Positions 1 through 10,604 of a stretch of 64,000 nucleotides of DNA are shown here, one piece after another. Location: contig OY740771.1 in assembly GCA_963513935.1 (NCBI GenBank), forward strand, positions 9,887,138 through 9,951,137, given 5' to 3'. Below the pieces are notes generated by a model. That model did not search any database, had not been told where the DNA came from, and saw nothing but the letters and a program-made list of their open reading frames with translations. Source of the stretch: Aphrophora alni (lineage: Eukaryota; Arthropoda; Insecta; Hemiptera; Aphrophoridae). A program made the position numbers and the translations under genes. How positions within the stretch are numbered: position 1 is the stretch's first letter; every line of letters begins with the position of its first letter.

Positions 1-233
1 TCAGACACGTCCTGTTTCCGTGAACTTGGCTAGGAGTGTTTTGTTGTTTGTAAGTGCTCAAAGTAAAGTTTTTTGTTGGTGTTTTGCATTTTTTTACTCT
101 GCCACTATCAATTGAAGGTTTGTGAATATTATTTTATCTTAATCTTTAGTTAAATAACTATACATTAATGACTTTTTGTTAAAGTTTGGTTAGTTTTAAG
201 ATGCTGAAATCGTTACGAAAACAAAAAAAAATA
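1..233. other. Left-edge flank of the pogo-like element
   Basis: AT-rich sequence with no open frame that I could assign. It may be host DNA or, if the true left end of the pogo-like transposon lies outside the window, its 5' leader. I saw no other motif here. Confidence 0.3.
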
Positions 234-2711
234 CACGCGGGGCACTTTGTCACAAAACATTTGGGGCACTTTGTCACAATAGATAAATGGGCATTTTTAC
301 GATTTAACTTATCTTTCGCTTATCTTTACAGATGGTGCGGACCTATGTAAAGAAAACAAATAGAGCTCCTGTAGATGGGCAAGCGATGATTCAAGCAGCT
401 CAAGCCCTTAAAAGACAGGAAAATCGCCCTTCGTTGAGGGAAGCAGCAGCCGAGTTTAATGTTCACTACAAGGCTCTCGAGCGTTTTGTTAAGAAACATA
501 CTCCCGAGGAAATAGCGTCCGGCACTATCAACATTACTTTTGGCCACTCCTTAGATAACCGGGTGTTTAATGACAACGAGGAAAGCCTTTTGGAACAGTA
601 CTTAAAACAAGCCTCTGATATTTATTTTGGTCTGAGTCCAAAAGAAATCCGTAAACTGGCCTACAGCTACGGTACTGCTTTGAAAAAAAAAATTCCGCCT
701 AAATGGAGTGACACTCAAATGGCCGGGGCTGATTGGTTCACCGCTTATTTAAGACGCCATCCAACTTTGGCATTGCGTAAACCTCAAGCCACAAGCTTAG
801 CGCGAGCTACTAGCTTCAACGTAAACAACGTTAACAAATTTTATGACAATCTGGCGACCGTTATGAAACGTCATAGCTTTCCTCCATCGGACATATATAA
901 CATGGACGAGTCAGGGCTTGTCACAGTCCAACGACCCAACAGAATTATTGCTCGAAAAGGTTTCAAGCAAATAGGTGCACTAACCTCAGCAGAGAGAGGT
1001 TCCCTAGTCACCATCGCTGTTGCTGTGTCAGCAATCGGGAACACAGTTCCACCCTTGTTTGTGTTCCCAAGAGTCAATTATAAAGACCATTTTATTAGGG
1101 ATGGGCCGGTAGGTTGTATCGGAGCTGCCAACCCTTCTGGATGGATGAACGAAGATATATTTATTACATTTTTGAAACATTTTGTCCAGCACGTCAAGTC
1201 TACCAAAGAATCCCCAGTCTTACTACTACTTGATAATCACGAAACACATTTATCAGTGCCTGCCCTTGACTACGCAAAAGAAAAAGGCATAACAATGCTT
1301 TCATTCCCTCCACATTGCTCACATAAGCTCCAGCCTCTTGACAGATCAGTGTTTGGCCCCCTAAAGGGATTTTTCAACTCAGCTTGTGACAATTGGATGA
1401 AAACCCATCCTGGTAAAACCATTTGCATATATGACATTCCAGGACTTGTTAAAGATGTGTTCCCTAAGGCTGCAACGCCTTCTAATATCATGGCAGGCTT
1501 CAGAGTATCGGGAGTTTATCCTTTCAACCGTGATATTTTCACGGATGTTGATTTTTTACCATGTTATGTTACCGATCGTCCTGAACCAAACAGGCCTAAC
1601 TCCCCCATAGCTGAGCCAGTAGAGGGATTGGCTTCTACTGAGGAAAACCCAACTTCTGCACGTCATGACGCTGAAGAAACAAGGAATATGAACGTCCCAA
1701 CGGCGTCTCCATTACAAGGTTTTCGTGTGAATGAAGGTGCGTCTACTTCACGAGAAACAGGGCTCGTAAACCTAACTGCTAATGGTCCTTCATCTCCTGT
1801 GTCTCCTCATGACGTTAGACCTTTTCCTAAGGCTGAACCACGAAAAGGAAGAACAGGAGGGATAAAAAAAAGATATTCGGCAATTTTGACGGACACACCA
1901 GAAAAGCAGAAAATTCAAGAAGAGAAGCGCCTTGCAACGGAAAAGAAAGGAAGCGCTAAAAAAAGGCTGTATTCGAAGTCACAAGAAAATAATAAGTTTA
2001 AAAAAACTATCATGGACCCTAGTAAAAAAATTAAAAAAGAAGGACGGCGCAACAAAAAGTCCGCTTTGGAGTCATCATCAGAAGAAGACGAAGATGCCTT
2101 TTGCTTGGTCTGTGGAGATAAATTTGATGATAGTGCTCCGAATGAAGTATGGATACAATGTACGAAGTGCAAAGACTGGGCCCACGAGAAATGTGGACAT
2201 GGCTCCGTCTTCTACGTGTGTGAAAATTGTGACGCAGATGAGGATGATTGAAATTTTTAAGTGATTAAGTCTGTATAACTAGGCTACTGAGTAACATTTT
2301 ATTTGATTTGTATGATTGCTATTAACTCGTTTATATTTTATTGTTTGATTGATTTTTACTCATTTATATTTTCTTGGATTTATTGGTAATCACACATTTT
2401 TATTAAGTTATTAATAGCTTATTTACATAGTTATAAACGTAATTATTTTTCCCTTTAAAATACATGTGACAAAGTACCCCATACCCTGTGACAAAGTACC
2501 CTGCCATGGGGCACTTTGTCACACTTGTAGTGCTTAGGGGAAAAAAATAAAATCCATACTTAGACATTTACCATAAAGCTGATTATTTTACATAACTTGT
2601 ACAAAGGTATGCATCATTTATTAACATATTTGTTTTGGCTCAAATACTAACCAAAATCTGGTAACAAAATTAAAAGTGAAAATTGTGACAAAGTACCCCG
2701 CTCTCCCCTAC
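234..2711 (+). mobile_element. Pogo-like DNA transposon with repeated terminal motifs
   Basis: The motif GGGGCACTTTGTCACA (or GGGGTACTTTGTCACA) occurs at 238-254 and 263-278 upstream of the transposase. Downstream it occurs at 2465-2480 (inverted), 2487-2501 (inverted), 2508-2523 (direct) and 2684-2700 (inverted). The outermost pair shares GCGGGG(C/T)ACTTTGTCACA and probably marks the inverted ends; the inner copies look like transposase-binding subterminal repeats. The exact 5' end is unsure: the right end continues as a CTCTCCCCTA stretch that the left copy lacks, so the true left end might be a little different or lie beyond base 1. Confidence 0.75.
332..2251 (+). CDS. Pogo/Tigger-like transposase with C-terminal PHD-like finger, intact ORF
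   Basis: This 639-residue open frame has no stop or frameshift. Residues ~15-55 look like a psq/CENP-B-type helix-turn-helix (LKRQENRPSLREAAAEF). A second DNA-binding region lies at ~75-150 and ends in a WFTAYLRRHP motif. The DDE domain has D192 (NMDESG), D301 (LLLLDNHETH) and D337 (LQPLDRSVFGPLK), a DD35D spacing as in pogo-type elements. A basic linker (~510-585) leads to a C4HC3-like finger at 591-633 (CLVC...WIQCTKC...AHEKCG...CENC), a PHD-type domain often attached to such transposases in insects. The ATG at 332 directly follows a good splice-acceptor-like TTTACAG, so a 5' non-coding exon may exist. The protein should cut and paste its own element in the nucleus. An intact frame suggests recent activity or recent arrival; domestication cannot be excluded. 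Confidence 0.93.
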   Translation: MVRTYVKKTNRAPVDGQAMIQAAQALKRQENRPSLREAAAEFNVHYKALERFVKKHTPEEIASGTINITFGHSLDNRVFNDNEESLLEQYLKQASDIYFGLSPKEIRKLAYSYGTALKKKIPPKWSDTQMAGADWFTAYLRRHPTLALRKPQATSLARATSFNVNNVNKFYDNLATVMKRHSFPPSDIYNMDESGLVTVQRPNRIIARKGFKQIGALTSAERGSLVTIAVAVSAIGNTVPPLFVFPRVNYKDHFIRDGPVGCIGAANPSGWMNEDIFITFLKHFVQHVKSTKESPVLLLLDNHETHLSVPALDYAKEKGITMLSFPPHCSHKLQPLDRSVFGPLKGFFNSACDNWMKTHPGKTICIYDIPGLVKDVFPKAATPSNIMAGFRVSGVYPFNRDIFTDVDFLPCYVTDRPEPNRPNSPIAEPVEGLASTEENPTSARHDAEETRNMNVPTASPLQGFRVNEGASTSRETGLVNLTANGPSSPVSPHDVRPFPKAEPRKGRTGGIKKRYSAILTDTPEKQKIQEEKRLATEKKGSAKKRLYSKSQENNKFKKTIMDPSKKIKKEGRRNKKSALESSSEEDEDAFCLVCGDKFDDSAPNEVWIQCTKCKDWAHEKCGHGSVFYVCENCDADEDD

Positions 2712-3540
2712 CCCTACGCTTCTACGACTCTGAAACACCCCAACCCCCTAAATTAAACTAACATTAAATAGTTTGAATTGACATTAATTGTTGTATCCTA
2801 TTGTATTTGCTATGAGCTATAATTTAATATACTATAAACTTAGATCTAAACATTAATTCAGTATAATTTAATTATAACATAAATTGAATCATGCATAGTG
2901 ACTAAGCACCCGCTGAGGACATACGGAACTTTATATTATTTCAAAATATTGTAAAACCATCAAGATTAATGAGAGACAAATTCAATAAAAATCAACATCA
3001 AACACAAGATGGATGTTTGTCGTTTATTTATATTTCTTTTTTAAGAACTTTTAAAACAAAATATGCATTTTTTAAGTTCATATTCTATTGTTATTTGAAC
3101 TTAAAATATATAACAATTTTACATTATAATTTTGTTACACGTAAAAACACATAGCAATAAAAAAATAATAATAACGGCTTACGGTGTGTCATAAATAAAA
3201 TCATTTTCAAACTTTTCATTCTGTTTGCTCAAAGATAATGGCTTTCCTTACATTTGCGCGATGGGTACATGGAAAATCCAAAATCTCGGTCATACATAGG
3301 ATTCATGTATTACTGCTTCATAAGTAGCTTTTTTCTAGTTGTAAATGTCTTCCCCCCCCCCGATTTATATTATTAGTAGATTATTGTTACACCGTTGTTT
3401 TACCAGATAAATAGGTTTTTTAAATCTCGCACCTGAAAACAAATTCATCCCATTTCAACAAAATCTTTAGGTCCGTTTCTAAGATAAAATTCATCAGGAT
3501 TGTATTTTTCAATGGATAATATGTAGGTTATCTTGTTTCC
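2712..3540. other. AT-rich intergenic stretch, no gene seen
   Basis: No conserved frame was found. It holds a C-run at ~3352-3361 and short AT-rich direct repeats only. Confidence 0.4.
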
Positions 3541-3560
3541 GTCACAAAAATCCTACGGAA

Positions 3561-3613
3561 ATCCACCTTGGATTACCGGTTTCGACAATAAAGCGTCATC
3601 GTCAGGTCCAAGA
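3561..3613 (-). ncRNA. Candidate type I hammerhead ribozyme (left arm copy)
   Basis: On the - strand the core CTGACGA (3605-3599) is followed by a hairpin (GAC/GTC, loop GCTTTATT) and GAAA (583-580 region). Then comes an AC-CG-GT minimal stem III, A as residue 17, and a stem I strand (TCCAAG) that pairs with the upstream CTTGGA. All core positions that I can check fit the CUGANGA/GAAA consensus. Self-cleavage has not been tested. Confidence 0.5.
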
Positions 3614-3702
3614 TATCAACAAAACATTGGATGTTTTGAAAGAATTGTATAAAACGTTTGATAATAAGACGACACCCATGAAGGGGCGACTAGCTAATGT
3701 TT

Positions 3703-3755
3703 GATATCTTGGATCTGAGGATGACGGTTTTGTCGAAACTAGTAACCAAAAGTGG
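3703..3755 (+). ncRNA. Candidate type I hammerhead ribozyme (right arm copy)
   Basis: Core CTGAGGA at 3715-3721, then a stem II hairpin of GAC/GTC around GGTTTT, GAAA at 3735-3738, stem III AC-TA-GT, and A at the cleavage position (3744). Stem I (CTTGGAT with AACCAAA) is imperfect, so this copy looks weaker than its inverted partner. Confidence 0.4.
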
Positions 3756-3780
3756 ATTTCCATAGGTAACGGTAATTAAC

Positions 3781-4899
3781 CTATATTATAACCATAGTCA
3801 AAGTAGCTTAAGAGTGTATTTTTGAAATTATATTATACAAACTATCGGAAGAAGAAATTTACAATAAAATAGAAATATTTGAATATGAAATTTTTTACTG
3901 GGACTTTTTATAATTATGTGGTCCAGCGTAAAGTGAACCTTTGAAGCCGATTTAACCAACTTAAAAGTTTTCCTAATTCGGGATCTTGTTAAATCGCTCT
4001 CTCGTTCCTTTAAATAGAAAATGTACTTTGTTCGTTAGTATTTGATTTATCAAAAGGTGTGGGTAAATGTATTAACACTTGGTTCAATCAATCTAATCTC
4101 GATTTCCCCCCAATAAATAGAAGTTTACATAGAAGGAAAAGAAAGTGAGCATGTGCATTTTTTTGTTGAACACGATGTTTGAACCCTTGGCGACATTGTT
4201 ATTTAAATGAGTTTACCGAAATTCAGAGACGAGCTACATTGCTTTTTCTCACCCAAAAACTGTAGATTCACCTCCATATCAACAAAATCCTAGCACCAGT
4301 TAAAAAATAAATATTACAAACACAAGAATTCCTAGAGTTAAATAGATATTAGTTTATGTATTTATTGTTACATAAAACAGCTTAAATACTTAATGTAAAT
4401 TACTAATTGTACAATACCTGTCGGCCCAAAGAACTAAACTACATGTTTGTGCGGTTGCCCGTAAACTATTGGGTAAATATCTAAGATAGGGGTTTCCATC
4501 TCCAAGGCAACCGAACAACAACACATCTCCCCCACTAAGGCGGGTTCAAGGACTTCCTGACGTGATGTCTTTATACGCGTTCAAAGTGCAAAATATAACA
4601 TTAACTTTCTTTATAATGTTGGTTACTGTCCACTGGAACATTTGGAGATATCGAGGGGGAAACATCGTTCAAACTTGACTTTAGTTATAATATCTAGCCG
4701 TCTAGTCCAGTAGCAATGGTAGTATAACTTGTAAATATCTTGAATCTGCAATATACAGTGTTTAAACATTATGTATTGTGAATTAGCGGCTCTCTGCAAT
4801 GCGTGCCAGTCTAATAGATTTTAACATATTTATACCCAGTAAAATATATAGGCTTATTACGTAATAACACAGGCAAACAAAATTTGACTGATTTTTGGA
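3781..4899. other. Intergenic, no gene seen
   Basis: AT-rich with scattered stops in all frames that I examined. A short stretch around 4440-4580 is more GC-rich, but I recognised no product in it. Confidence 0.35.
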
Positions 4900-5706
4900 A
4901 GGAGAAACTTTAGTATATTTTTCCGAAGGTTTTCGGTACGCTGAATCTGAATCTGGTTTTAGAATTGGTTTATCTCGTCAGCTTTTTGAGATATATTAAC
5001 CACTGTTTTGCACTTTTTTGGTTATACAACGTCATGAGGTTTTTTCCCCCCGTACAGAAACTCCAAGTCCACAAACCTCAAGCCCACAAAACCCATGCTC
5101 ACAAGCCTGTGGGTTGTGGGGACGGGATTTGTTAACTAGGGTTTTGTCTACTGGGATTTAGTAGACTTGGGTTTTGTAGGCTTTGTCTAATGGGTTTGGG
5201 TTTTATGGTCTTAAAGAGTGTGTTTAGGTTTTTACGTGGTTGTTTCGCGAAATTTTTCAATCATATTTGTAAAAAGTTCTTCTGTTGAGAAGGGCTCCAT
5301 GCCAGAAAATTTTATAAAAAACCAGTGAGATTCAAAGAATTTAACTCAATGCCATAAACTCTCAAAAGCCTAAATACTTTAAACCCAAACTTTAAAATCT
5401 CAAAATCCCAAATCCTCAACCATAAATAATACTCAAACCTTAGACTCTGAACCCTTTAAACCTTCGAACTGTAAACTCTGTGACATTGGCAGTTAAGTTT
5501 CTGAAACCTAAACACCTTAATACTTCAATCTCACGATACCTAAAACACAAGACCTAAATACCTTATGATGTTACCAACTTCAAATACCTATGTCAAATGA
5601 ACAGTGTTTTTGCACTTTTAGGTTAGGAAATCTCAGGAGCAATTCTGAGGCCAGATTCGGATTCAACGCACAGGAAACCTTCGGAATAGTATACTAGAGT
5701 TTCTGC
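4900..5706. repeat. Fold-back element with low-complexity core
   Basis: The left arm (~4900-5035) and right arm (~5605-5706) are inverted copies. GGAGAAACTTTAGTATAT and TTCCGAAGG...TGAATCTGAATCTGG on the left match, in reverse complement, GCAGAAACTCTAGTATAC and TTCCGAAGG...TGAATCCGAATCTGG on the right. Between them lie degenerate short repeats: CCCACAAAACCCATG-like on the left half and AAACCTAAA/CTCAAAATCC-like words at 5340-5590. No transposase frame was seen, so this is best called a non-autonomous fold-back/MITE. Confidence 0.6.
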
Positions 5707-5778
5707 ACCCCGACCCTTGTTGACTTGTGTAATTAGAATAGGAAGACAAGTGAAACAAATATAAACTTATTCATTGTG

Positions 5779-5830
5779 TACAGGGTGATTCAAAATTAAA
5801 TGGCAATATTTCGAGAGTTGGTTTGCCTAT
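5779..5830. repeat. Solitary transposon-end-like motif
   Basis: TACAGGGTGATTCAAAA resembles the ends of Tc1/mariner-like insect elements. It loosely resembles the outer end at ~7528 (TACAGAGTGTTCAAAA in reverse complement). The two could bound one larger element at ~5780-7528, but only about 15 bases agree. Confidence 0.25.
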
Positions 5831-6947
5831 AAACAATAGGTAAGTTTATTTAAATATTATCAACTGTCGCCATTTTGAACGTTTACATAGTAAAGTTTTA
5901 TATCTTGGTACAGATTAAAAATAGTATAAACAATGCGTATAACAAATCTAAACTCAAAATATTACTAATTTCAAAACGTTATCATTATTTTTTAAAACAC
6001 AAAATGTACTTCCGTTTAAAACAAAGCAGAACTCCAGGAAAAAAAGTATTAATATTGTTGTCACTAAGAACTATTTATTTAAAAAAAGCCTCAAAATGAC
6101 CATGGGTTAGGTCACACGGGTCAAGTTCTATATATACAGTACTATTAATCCTCAGACCCTAAGCTTTCAAATGAGACTATCCCAATATTTAGGCGTGGAG
6201 GAGTTCTTCAGCGAACATATTTAGTCTGCTGAATTTTGTATTCTTACAAAGTTAGTTTTAATGAGGTTAAGTTTATCTAACCTAATACTAAGTTTTAGGT
6301 GTCTGGATAAGTTTCCAATGTTGTTATATTTTAAACCGAGAATATAAATACTGTAATAACAAGTCCCTAGTTTAAGTTGTATTTAGTAAAATCCAATTTT
6401 TTATCACGCTAATCAATGTTCCTTTTTGTTTTTTGCCAAATATTCCTAAATCTTATTTTTTTACTAAACTTGTGGTTTTGCAGATGGGTTGGTACTAAAT
6501 CAATAGAGTCAAGTTTGATAAATTAAGGATTTTATAACAACCGTTTGGCCGATTATTTGTGTTTTTTTATGGAGAGGTAGCGACCAATACTTTTTATTTG
6601 AATCCATAGAGCGAGATGTTGGTTAAATTCTAGTTGATATTTTTTAGAAAATTGTAATTTTGAGTTTTTTTCTATGGTAGAATTTTGAAATAACGTAACC
6701 AATTTGATTAAAATTGGTCCAAAAGTTTGGGTTGTAAAGCTCTACACCGACGACAGACGTCATTCCAAAAATCTTGTTTTTTTTTTAACTCGGGTAATTT
6801 CAAAACGGATTTATCCGCAAAAACCTTGACATCAATATTTTGACCCATCACAGCATTTTCCCTATACTACGTATAAGTGGGAAAGATTATATTATTAACA
6901 TTTTAATTACTGTTCAAATGAAATTAGTTTCGATAAGATTGTATAAT

Positions 6948-7528
6948 AAGGTGTTCAGAAAATATCATGTCAAACTTTAAGTGGTGGTTGTGTATAGGTT
7001 AGAGTAAAGAAAACACTTCCTATTTCTCGAAATGTTTAGTTTTCCATGTGTTGGACATTTTGCGTTTTTTGAAAATAATTACAGCTTTTGAAATTATTAA
7101 AATTTCCAGTCGAAATTTGGTGTACATATTTTTCATGCAACGGTTTACCATTATACCAGACATCAAAACTTTATCTCATAAACTTTCAAAATGGCGGCCG
7201 TTTACATTTCTAGTAAAGTTAATGGTTTTAGAGATATTCAGCATTAAAAATTTCAAATAGTCACAGTTTGGACAATTTATAATTATATAAGATATGTTTT
7301 GATTCTTGATATACTGATAGAAATGTAACATGAAAAATGTGTAGAGCAATTTTCGACTCGAAATTTTAATAATTTCAAAAATTATAATTATTTTACAAAA
7401 AACATAAAACTGCCGACAGATGGAAAATGAAGCATTTCCAGGCCTATCTGTATAGGTACTTTTTTTCTTTATTTTGACCCATACAATCACCACTTAGTTT
7501 AGCACGACATTTTTTGAACACTCTGTAT
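6948..7528. repeat. Long palindromic fold-back MITE
   Basis: The arms converge near 7230. GTGTTCAGAAAATATCATGT and AAACTTTAAGTGGTGGTTGT at the left pair with the reverse complement of the right end (GTGTTCAAAAAATGTCGTGC, AAACTAAGTGGTGATTGTAT). The similarity extends through AAAATTTCNAGTCGAAA about 280 bases in. No coding frame is conserved. The open frames on both strands here are by-products of the palindrome. Confidence 0.65.
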
Positions 7529-7529
7529 A

Positions 7530-8540
7530 ATGTACAATCAACGAGCTTGGTCCCTCGGAATTAATATCTAGTTTTTTAGATGGGAACGTTTATCTTAGAG
7601 AGTTCATGCTATATCCTATTGACCCTTAATAATAATATGAAACTTGTGTATAAATTACGGCAAACTATTATTTGTAACATTAAAAATATATAATTAGATT
7701 ATGTAATCAAGTACCTTTAGTTAATTAATGTGCCATCATAATCAATTATAAAACTCAGTGTTATGAAGAATAAGAAGAAATATGTTAAGAAGGGCCCAAC
7801 AATGAAAATTGATATTTCTTATGGAGGTTTTGGGTTAACTAGATGCGAAAGCAAAGTTTAATTGGTAAAGCTAATAATGTATGAAAGAATAGAACTAGCA
7901 ATTGAATATTGAATTGTAAATGAGAAAATTTTGTTCACGGTAGGACGGTAGGTATAGAAATATTGAAAAGTAACTATATACTGTTTTGTTGTGTGTATAG
8001 GCTAAGTTTAATTAAAATTAATATAACTAAGAGCCTATAGGATTTGTTTTCTATGAATACCAATAACCAATATTTCGAAGTTTTAAAAAGTCCTGGATAA
8101 AGATAGGATCAAAAACTTCAATTTATTTACTTGAATAACTAATATTCAAATTTGTAATCAAAGTAGTGTATTGTATTGAACACTACTGATTTCTATATTG
8201 TACCCAATGTTTCAGTACTGTAATTTAAAAAACGGTAAAGCTTCATTATTCAAAATTTAAATTAAACTTGAATACAATTTCTCACAAATCTAATATGATT
8301 GTTTATTAACTAATTCATAGTTATAGTTTGATTATTGTCCTCATGTATCACTGAAGATATCTACATTGTCGTTGAAGCCTATACAATTATTTATGTCTGT
8401 ATGTCCATTGATATTGTTAACAGAATGTATGACGTCATGCCGAAATTTCTTCTTTTGTACCCCCTCCATATCTAATAGCAAGCAAGAACTATGATGTTAC
8501 CCCTCCACTGCTCCACACTACATTTGTGGCTAGCTTACAT
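7530..8540. other. AT-rich intergenic stretch
   Basis: No coding frame recognised. CTGAAGA at ~8353 followed by a hairpin and GTTGAAGC faintly resembles the hammerhead motifs elsewhere in the window, but is too degenerate to call. Confidence 0.3.
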
Positions 8541-8562
8541 TTGAGTATACTCAATACTCAGA

Positions 8563-8666
8563 ACTGTAAATATATTTACTTTACTTTAAAAAGTTTAGTC
8601 GATAGTCAGTGCGCTGTTGAACACGTCTACTGGTGGAGGAACGCTCCTATTTTTTGCTATCTATAC
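8563..8666 (+). promoter_or_regulatory. Possible promoter and 5' non-coding exon of the MKRN2OS-like gene
   Basis: A TAAATATA stretch (~8567) precedes an arthropod-type initiator TCAGT (8606-8610) by about 35-40 bases. Downstream, CTATAC|GTAAGTATC at 8666/8667 is a strong donor. The coding exon at 11262 is preceded by a good acceptor (TATTTTAG at 11249), so a first exon ending at 8666 spliced to 11250 would be sensible. This is inference from signals only. Confidence 0.3.
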
Positions 8667-9377
8667 GTAAGTATCAAAATATAACCTCCAATAGAGAATG
8701 CATATGTAAACTTCGCACTATCTTGAGCTGTATCTTTTGAAAATTAATTGTAAAAAACAAGGGAATGAAAATCTAGCACTAACTTGAATGATATACGTTC
8801 TTCAGCTGCTATTTAAAATCAGTATGCTAGCCTAAAATTGAGTCATTTATTTGATTTATTAAAACAACTTTGATGTCTGACAGAGAGATTAGTACAAACG
8901 AAAAAAAGCTGACTATTCATTTCGGAAGAGGTAGGTTAAAATTGTAAGAGTTTTATTCATTTACTTCAGAATTTAGGAACATTTAACTACAATGATGTTA
9001 AGCCTATGTGTGAGGTTATAGTTTAGGCAATATACTTTTAAATGGTGTAGCCTACAGGAAATAAGGTATTCAGTATAGTTACAATATAATATATGACTCA
9101 ACTTAAAAAAGACATCCCACTCTTACTTTATGGCTAGCCTACTATATTAAAAAATAATCTAGAAAGGTTGAAATAGAGGAGGAGCAAACTCTTATCTGTA
9201 CAAATATCTATACAGTATTGTCTTCATTCCAAAATTATTGTGGTTTATTGTTATTCTAACACGAATCCCAATTGAAATTTATCACGCAGTGTTCCCAAGC
9301 GGTCTTGCATTCAAGTACGACTCCATGCAAGGTCAATGTTGCATGACTTCTTTAATCGGATATTGTTTTTACCTTAC

Positions 9378-9392
9378 AAGGTCAAGTAAAGT

Positions 9393-9436
<44 letters not shown>

Positions 9437-9452
9437 CCACCTTACTTGACCT
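9378..9452. repeat. TA microsatellite bounded by inverted AGGTCAAGTAA arms
   Basis: AGGTCAAGTAAAGTAGG at the left (~9379-9395) and its inverted partner CCACCTTACTTGACCT (~9437-9452) flank an uninterrupted (TA)n run at 9396-9435. A related pair occurs at 10459-10558, also beside a (TA)n run. Confidence 0.6.
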
Positions 9453-10458
9453 ACGTGTAAATAAACATTGTAGTAAACTATCACCCATCCAAGTAACAAC
9501 CACGTTCAATGTTGCTTGACTTCGGTGATCAGTTGAAGCATTGTGTTTGCTATGTAAACTAAATCTATACATACATCATTAAAATATGTCAGTTTCGAAT
9601 TACAAAAATATGTCAATTTTGTTCACCAAAAAATGTTACTATAAAGAGAGGAATGTAGTACAAATATAACGGGGGGGGGGAATATTAAAATTGGGACATT
9701 GTGTTTTTTAATATTGGGACATTAAAATATGTCAAATTCGAAGGGAAAAACATTTTTAGTCATCAAAAAATGTTACTATTCTTATAAAGAGAGGTATGTA
9801 GTACAAAAATAATTAAAACAAAAATTAAAATTGGGGCGCTACAGTGAACAACAAAACTCATTTCTGTCTTACTATTGAGGTATTAAATAGTGCCAACATC
9901 TTCAAAGGTTGAGGAATAATCATAATATATAAATGGTGTACCGGTATATCATGTAAATACCCGAAATACCCATTTTACTTATTTAAATAAAGCAGAACTA
10001 ACCTTACCCAAAACCTGTCCTATATATAAAATATATATTCATTGCGTAATGGATATAATTTTGTAAAAATAAAGGTTGAGATACCTATAGTAAATAATTA
10101 CTAAAATAGGTTTATTCCCCTATTAGTAAGGCACTCTATTCTCTATTATGGGGTAAAGTTGAATCATATTTTGGAGAGAAAAATGAGAAGTCAAGAATTT
10201 TATATTTTCAAATTTGACAACAATCTGTCTCTCCTAATCTACAGGGTAAATATGTAGGCCTATTGATGTTTTCCAAACGATTTTAGTGCAAAATCTCAGC
10301 AATTCGTCTTCCAAATAGTGTTTTCCATCATTTCGATAGTTCTTTCCAACACATATTTCACTTTTTATTTTTCACAATGTCAAACTATTAAGAACTACAT
10401 AACACTTTCAGTTACATCATACTTGAAAAATACCAGGTCTGCGAAGGTAACTATATAA

Positions 10459-10560
10459 TATATAATCACCTTCCTTGACCTGTAGTTCTTTAACTAGGTG
10501 TGTTTAGGTAACTATATATCTAGTTAAAGAACTACAGGTCAAGGAAGGTGATTTTATATA

Positions 10561-10602
<42 letters not shown>
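10459..10602. repeat. Near-perfect hairpin repeat joined to a TA microsatellite
   Basis: The left arm (10459-10495) and right arm (10520-10558) are inverted copies through CTAGTTAAAGAACTACAGGT and CAAGGAAGGTGAT, separated by ~24 bases. The right arm runs directly into a (TA)n tract (10555-10602). The inner word AGGTCAAGGAAGGTG is close to that at 9379 and 9437, so both loci probably belong to one small non-autonomous family. Confidence 0.65.

Positions 10603-10604
<2 letters not shown>

Larger units (their letters stand above)
3549..3768. repeat. Inverted repeat whose two arms each carry a hammerhead-like core
   Basis: The left arm (3549-3613) and right arm (3703-3768) are inverted copies (GGAAATCCAC...CCAAGATATCAA against TTGATATCTTGGA...GTGGATTTCC). 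Reading outward from the centre, each arm shows CTGANGA, a short hairpin (GAC...GTC), GAAAC and then a minimal stem III. This is the arrangement of type I hammerhead ribozymes known from Penelope-like elements and retrozymes. Confidence 0.6.

Noticed and set aside
1932..2264. Second open frame of 110 codons inside the transposase gene
   Set aside because: Overlaps the intact transposase in another frame and has the lysine-rich look of a shadow of the basic linker; no family resemblance.
7048..7493. Open frames on both strands sharing the phrase FEIIKISSR.L.Y.FFM
   Set aside because: They are the same sequence read from the two arms of a palindromic MITE, not two proteins.
8353..8390. Hammerhead motif (CTGAAGA followed by a hairpin)
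   Set aside because: The GAAA box is replaced by GAAG after a spacer of the wrong length, and no stem I partner was found.
9238..9572. Open frames with a YIYIYIYI run on both strands
   Set aside because: Translations of a (TA)n microsatellite.
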